In this document: positions 5,912 through 9,834 of the stretch, one piece after another
Layout of the letters: each line of letters starts with the position of its first letter
Position numbering within the stretch: the first letter of the stretch is position 1
Source of the DNA: CAZDML01 sp964506645
Lineage (GTDB): Bacteria; Elusimicrobiota; Elusimicrobia; 2-01-FULL-59-12
Direction of reading: 5' to 3'
DNA: 9,834 bases
Assembly (NCBI GenBank): GCA_964506645.1
Contig: CAZDML010000076.1
Location: 1 to 9,834, forward strand
Position numbers and translations under genes: made by a program
Notes under the pieces: generated by a model
What the model saw: the letters and a program-made list of their open reading frames with translations, nothing else
Databases searched by the model: none
Told to the model about the DNA's origin: nothing

Positions 5912-8692
5912 ATGAACATTAAATTCCTAAGCAAAATATTTGGCTCACAGAACGAGCGCACGATAAAAAAATTGCGCCCGCTCGTTGAACAGATCAACAG
6001 CCTTGAACCTGAGATTCAAAAGCTCTCTGATGAGGCCCTGCGCGGCAAGACAGCGGAATTCAAAGAGCGTCTCGCCAAAAACGAAACCTTGGACTCGCTT
6101 TTACCTGAAGCGTATGCTGTTGTCCGTGAAGCATCAAAACGAGCTATTGGTCTACGCCAATTTGATGTCCAACTCATGGGCGGAATGATTCTACATCAGG
6201 GCAAAATCGCAGAAATGAGAACAGGGGAAGGAAAAACGCTCGTCGCTGTAGCACCCGTTTATTTAAATGCACTCTTAGGGCGCGGCGTCCACGTGATTAC
6301 TGTGAACGATTACTTAGCCAAGCGTGACCGCCAGTGGATGGGTCCGATCTATGAATTTCTTGGCATGAGCGTCGGCTATGTCCAGCATGATATGTCCCCT
6401 CAGGATCATCGTGCTGCATACGCTTGTGATATTACGTTCGTCACCAATAACGAAATTGGCTTCGACTATCTGCGTGACAACATGGTTGTCCGTCGAGAAG
6501 ACCGTGTCCTTCGTTATTTGCCGACACCTCTTGAGCGTGATGGCCTTATGCGCCGCCTTCCATTTGCCATTGTCGACGAAGTTGACTCGATTCTTGTGGA
6601 TGAAGCCAGAACGCCGCTCATCATTTCTGGACCGGCGGAAGAATCAACCGAGAAATATGCCATCGTGAACAAGCTTATCCCGCACTTAAAGGGACGCACG
6701 GTCACTGAAAAAGAAGAAATCGACTCCAAATATTCAGGCGAAGATCTCGGCAAAGGCTTTGATTTTATCATTGATGAAAAAGCCCATAATGCCACGCTCA
6801 CAGATGAAGGAATCGCCAAATGCGAGAAGATTCTTCAGATCGAGAGCCTATACGATGACGTCCAGGGAGAGTGGATTCACCACATCAACCAGGCCCTACG
6901 CGCGCACCACCTCTACCATCGCGATGTGGATTACGTCGTCAAAGATGGGGAAGTCATCATTGTGGATGAATTTACCGGCCGATTAATGCCAGGCCGGCGC
7001 TGGTCAGAAGGGCTTCACCAGGCCGTTGAAGCGAAGGAAAATATCCGCATCGCTGAAGAGAACCAGACTCTCGCGACCATCACCTTCCAAAATTTCTTCC
7101 GCCTCTACAACAAGATCGCTGGCATGACCGGTACAGCCATGACCGAAGCTAGCGAATTCTGGGAAATTTACAAACTGGATGTTGTTGAAATCCCGACCAA
7201 CCGCTCGATGATCCGTATTGATTATGCCGATGTAATCTACCGGACGGAGCGCGAAAAAAATAATGCTATTGTCGAAGAAATTATGCAACTCTGGAAGACC
7301 GGCCGCCCCGTCCTGGTGGGAACTCGGTCGATTGAAAAGTCAGAAAAACTCTCCGCCATGCTTCGGCAAAAAGGCGTCCCACACCAGGTCCTCAATGCCA
7401 AATACCACGAAATGGAAGCGCAAATTATCTCTCAAGCCGGAGCCAAGGGAGCTGTCACCATCGCCACCAACATGGCCGGGCGCGGAACCGACATCATCCT
7501 GAGCGGAAATCCGCCCAATCCACAACTCTCCGAGGAAATTAAAAAACTCGGAGGCCTACACGTCCTCGGGACAGAACGCCACGAATCCCGCCGCATTGAC
7601 AACCAACTCCGAGGTCGAACAGGACGTCAGGGCGATCCCGGCTCCTCACGCTTCTTCTTAGCACTCGACGATGAACTGATGCGCTTATTTGGTACCGACC
7701 GACTCTCTGGCGTTATGGGTCGCCTGGGCATGCAGGAAGGAGAAGATATCCAGCATCCCCTCTTAACCCGTGCTATCGAAAACGCCCAACGCAAAGTCGA
7801 AGCCATGAACTTTGATATACGAAAACAACTTTTGGAATACGACAACGTTATGAACAAGCAGCGCGAAATGGTCTATCGCATGCGCAATGAGATCTTAGAT
7901 GGTCAGGATGTTAGTGCCACCCTAAAAAGCATGATAGAAGAATCGCTTGAGGAGAAATTAGGCCTCTGGATTTTGGCCAAAGAAATTCCAGAAAACTGGG
8001 ATACGGTCGCTTTCCACAACTGGCTATCTCATACGTTTAATGCGGAAGGATCCATCGAAGCATCGGCATGGGCGCACATGTCTCGCGATGAAGTCCATGA
8101 AAAGGCTGGAGAAATTATTGAACTGGCGACACAGAAACGCAGAGAGGAAATAGGAGAAGAAATCTTCTTGCAACTCCAGAGGATGGTCTTGCTGCAGACA
8201 ATGGATGTCGCATGGAAAGACCACCTCTATGATTTAGATCAGCTCAAAAAGAGCATCAGCCTGCGTGCCTATGCCCAGAAAGATCCGCTTATTGAGTTTC
8301 AGCATGAAGGGTTCACTATGTTTCAACAAATGATGACCCGTATTCGCGAGCAAACCATTGAATATCTCTTTAAACTTCATCTGGCGGCTCCCGTGACCGC
8401 ACCCGCTGGAAGCGCAGAGGAGGCTCAGCCCTCCATTGCACTGCCCTTTGCCAATCGTTCGGTATTCGCAAGGGCCAAAGCAGAAAAGCCAGAGTTTATT
8501 GCTCCCAGTATTTCACCAGAACAGGTTCTAGGGCCGATGCCTAACACACCCCCGTCTTCGAAAGCACCCTGGGACTCATCCGGTGATGCCGAATCTACCA
8601 AGCCGTCCGTCAATGCCCCGGACAAGATTGGGCGCAATGATCCCTGTCCTTGCGGCAGCGGAAAAAAGTACAAGAAATGCCACGGGCAATAA
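5912..8692 (+). CDS. secA: SecA preprotein translocase ATPase
   Basis: SecA is the cytosolic motor that pushes unfolded preproteins through SecYEG using ATP. The 926-residue product is full length (E. coli 901). Visible landmarks are: Walker A MRTGEGKT (102-109, Lys108); Walker B DEVD (222-225); the preprotein cross-linking region; the TGTA loop (AGMTGTA); motif V TNMAGRGTDI (around Met521-Arg524); motif VI LRGRTGRQG (Arg572); the helical scaffold with DHLYDLDQLK and LRAYAQKDPL; a variable linker rich in Ala, Pro and Ser; and the C-terminal zinc motif with Cys912, Cys914, Cys923 and His924, which binds SecB and ribosomes. About 13 extra residues (near 201-214, with YLPTPLERDG) sit between YLRDNM and DEVD relative to E. 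coli and B. subtilis SecA. The ATG gives an N-terminus aligned with known SecA and has no Shine-Dalgarno. It lies ten bases after the alkyltransferase gene and overlaps lnt by 16 bases. Confidence 0.98.
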   Translation: MNIKFLSKIFGSQNERTIKKLRPLVEQINSLEPEIQKLSDEALRGKTAEFKERLAKNETLDSLLPEAYAVVREASKRAIGLRQFDVQLMGGMILHQGKIAEMRTGEGKTLVAVAPVYLNALLGRGVHVITVNDYLAKRDRQWMGPIYEFLGMSVGYVQHDMSPQDHRAAYACDITFVTNNEIGFDYLRDNMVVRREDRVLRYLPTPLERDGLMRRLPFAIVDEVDSILVDEARTPLIISGPAEESTEKYAIVNKLIPHLKGRTVTEKEEIDSKYSGEDLGKGFDFIIDEKAHNATLTDEGIAKCEKILQIESLYDDVQGEWIHHINQALRAHHLYHRDVDYVVKDGEVIIVDEFTGRLMPGRRWSEGLHQAVEAKENIRIAEENQTLATITFQNFFRLYNKIAGMTGTAMTEASEFWEIYKLDVVEIPTNRSMIRIDYADVIYRTEREKNNAIVEEIMQLWKTGRPVLVGTRSIEKSEKLSAMLRQKGVPHQVLNAKYHEMEAQIISQAGAKGAVTIATNMAGRGTDIILSGNPPNPQLSEEIKKLGGLHVLGTERHESRRIDNQLRGRTGRQGDPGSSRFFLALDDELMRLFGTDRLSGVMGRLGMQEGEDIQHPLLTRAIENAQRKVEAMNFDIRKQLLEYDNVMNKQREMVYRMRNEILDGQDVSATLKSMIEESLEEKLGLWILAKEIPENWDTVAFHNWLSHTFNAEGSIEASAWAHMSRDEVHEKAGEIIELATQKRREEIGEEIFLQLQRMVLLQTMDVAWKDHLYDLDQLKKSISLRAYAQKDPLIEFQHEGFTMFQQMMTRIREQTIEYLFKLHLAAPVTAPAGSAEEAQPSIALPFANRSVFARAKAEKPEFIAPSISPEQVLGPMPNTPPSSKAPWDSSGDAESTKPSVNAPDKIGRNDPCPCGSGKKYKKCHGQ

Positions 8693-9834
8693 AACGGCTC
8701 TTTCAACATCCCTTCCTACTTAGTTTAGCTTCCGCCACCCTTTACATTCTTAGTTTTCCAAAATGGAACTTTAATTTTCTGAGTTGGGGAGCCTTAGTCC
8801 CTCTCTTTTTTATCTTTTACCAAGAACATCATAAAAAAGCGTTTTTTCTTGTCTGGGGGAGCGGCACCGTTGCATATTTTGGGCTCTTGTATTGGATTAT
8901 CGAAACTCTCCACATGGGGGGCGTATCACCCGTTCTCGGGATCTGCGCATTATTTCTTTTGAGTTCCTACTTGGGTCTTTTTTGGGGAATCTGGGCATGG
9001 ATTCTTAAACGAAAGAATCTTACCGGACCATACTTTCCAGTCACGGCTGCCGCACTTTGGGGAGTCCTGGAATGGGTTCGAACGTATTGCCTTTCTGGAT
9101 TTCCTTGGACACTTCTGGGAGATACGCAGTGGAACCGTCTGCCAGTGATTCAAATCGCATCCCTTGTTGGCGTATACGGCGTTTCGTTCCTCATCGTTCT
9201 GGTCAACGCCACCCTATTTCTCATCATTCAGACCCGCCGCACACGGGCTCTCTGGATCACGGGGTTGATCTGTCTGAGCGCATTCGTCTTCGGAGTGTAT
9301 CGTCTTCGCCAACCTGTTGATGGTCCTCGAGCCTATACTGCGGCGCTGCTACAGGGGAATATTGATCAGTACAAAAAGTGGGACCCCTCCTATGTCAAAG
9401 AAGTTCGTGCGACCTATGAATCCCTAGTCACTTCTGTCAAAAGTGAAAAACCAGATCTTATTGTCTGGCCAGAATCAGCAGTTCCGGGCTTCTTCTTACC
9501 TGATCCTGAGACGTATGCCTGGGTTGAACGGGTCGTTAAAACTGCAGCGACTTTCCAATTGGTTGGCAGCGCTCTACTTCGTTACGAAGGGGCTACAGAA
9601 CGGTTTTACAATACCGCTATTGGTTTGGGTCCAGAGGGAAATATTCTCGGAGAATATGACAAACAGCACCTGGTTCCTTTTGGCGAATACGTACCCCTAC
9701 GATCTCTCATTGGCGACTGGATTCCAGCGCTCAATGCTATCGGAACTTTTGCGGCAACTTCAGGTGCTCCGCTTATTCGTATGAATGGTATTTCCTATGG
9801 GATCACCATTTGCTACGAGGCTATTTTCCCAAAT
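8677..9834 (+). CDS. lnt: Apolipoprotein N-acyltransferase (partial, runs off right edge)
   Basis: Lnt adds the third acyl chain to the N-terminal cysteine of lipoproteins at the periplasmic face of the inner membrane, the last step after Lgt and LspA. In diderms this step prepares lipoproteins for the Lol pathway. The visible 386 codons encode about seven membrane spans (first near residues 12-27, 34-48 and 55-73), followed by a nitrilase-like domain. The catalytic triad is present: Glu266 (WPESAVP), Lys329 (YDKQHLVPFGEYVP) and Cys379 (TICYEAIFP). They lie close to the E. coli positions 267, 335 and 387, and the accessory Glu337 and Glu381 are also conserved. The frame remains open at the window end, so about 100 or more C-terminal residues are missing. 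The ATG at 8677 lies within the secA zinc-motif codons (16-base overlap). It is the only Met codon before the first span, so translation is probably coupled to secA. The ribosome binding site is weak (GGAAAA farther upstream). Confidence 0.96.
   Translation, partial: MPRAIKRLFQHPFLLSLASATLYILSFPKWNFNFLSWGALVPLFFIFYQEHHKKAFFLVWGSGTVAYFGLLYWIIETLHMGGVSPVLGICALFLLSSYLGLFWGIWAWILKRKNLTGPYFPVTAAALWGVLEWVRTYCLSGFPWTLLGDTQWNRLPVIQIASLVGVYGVSFLIVLVNATLFLIIQTRRTRALWITGLICLSAFVFGVYRLRQPVDGPRAYTAALLQGNIDQYKKWDPSYVKEVRATYESLVTSVKSEKPDLIVWPESAVPGFFLPDPETYAWVERVVKTAATFQLVGSALLRYEGATERFYNTAIGLGPEGNILGEYDKQHLVPFGEYVPLRSLIGDWIPALNAIGTFAATSGAPLIRMNGISYGITICYEAIFPN

Noticed and set aside
8425..8709. Minus-strand open frame opposite the secA tail
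   Set aside because: The plus strand encodes the conserved SecA linker and zinc motif; the antisense frame has no recognisable content.
1..9834. CRISPR array, tRNA or rRNA gene, insertion sequence or prophage element
   Set aside because: No direct-repeat arrays, RNA-gene features, transposase genes or terminal inverted repeats were seen; the window is filled by chromosomal-type genes.

Overview
This window is a compact stretch of bacterial chromosome with about half G+C and almost no non-coding sequence. It holds the tail of one gene, one minus-strand membrane-protein gene, and a plus-strand run of six genes that looks like a single operon: uvrC, a pair of M16 (insulinase/pitrilysin-type) peptidase genes, a minimal alkyltransferase gene (ogt/ybaZ-like), secA and lnt. 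Lnt and two exported M16 proteins point to a diderm (Gram-negative type) bacterium. The unusually short UvrC, the start-site architecture and the gene order do not match the well-known proteobacterial models. I lean towards a less-studied diderm phylum (for example Omnitrophota or a relative in the PVC area), but this is only an impression.

Layout. Positions 1-287 carry the 3' end of an unidentified helical protein. It meets the minus-strand gene 277-1269 tail to tail with an 11-base overlap, and a terminator-like hairpin lies at the junction. The 277-1269 gene encodes a polytopic membrane protein resembling the core of GT-C (ArnT/PMT-like) glycosyltransferases, without the usual N-terminal catalytic loop. 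A 66-base divergent intergenic region (1270-1335) separates it from uvrC (1336-2649). A 23-base gap leads to the catalytic M16 peptidase (2673-4163). This overlaps by 4 bases its inactive partner (4160-5578), which overlaps by 7 bases the alkyltransferase gene (5572-5901). secA follows after 10 bases (5912-8692). lnt starts 16 bases inside the end of secA (8677) and runs off the right edge. No stretch longer than 66 bases is free of genes.

How the genes fit together. SecA drives export of signal-peptide proteins, which would include both M16 proteins. Lnt finishes lipoprotein acylation at the inner membrane. The M16 pair looks like an obligate heterodimer: one subunit has the HxxEH zinc site, and the other has that site replaced by alanines but keeps the Arg/Tyr substrate-binding pair that the first has partly lost. 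UvrC (nucleotide excision repair) and the alkyltransferase (alkylation repair) add DNA repair to what is otherwise an envelope-protein operon.

The observations most worth a second look are: (1) a compact UvrC that keeps the GIY-YIG site, four putative Fe-S cysteines, the UVR motif and the RNase H triad, but lacks about 115 central residues and the C-terminal (HhH)2 domain; (2) -10-like hexamers placed so that several mRNAs would begin at or within a few bases of the start codon, with no Shine-Dalgarno, suggesting leaderless expression; (3) the complementary active-site split of the M16 pair.
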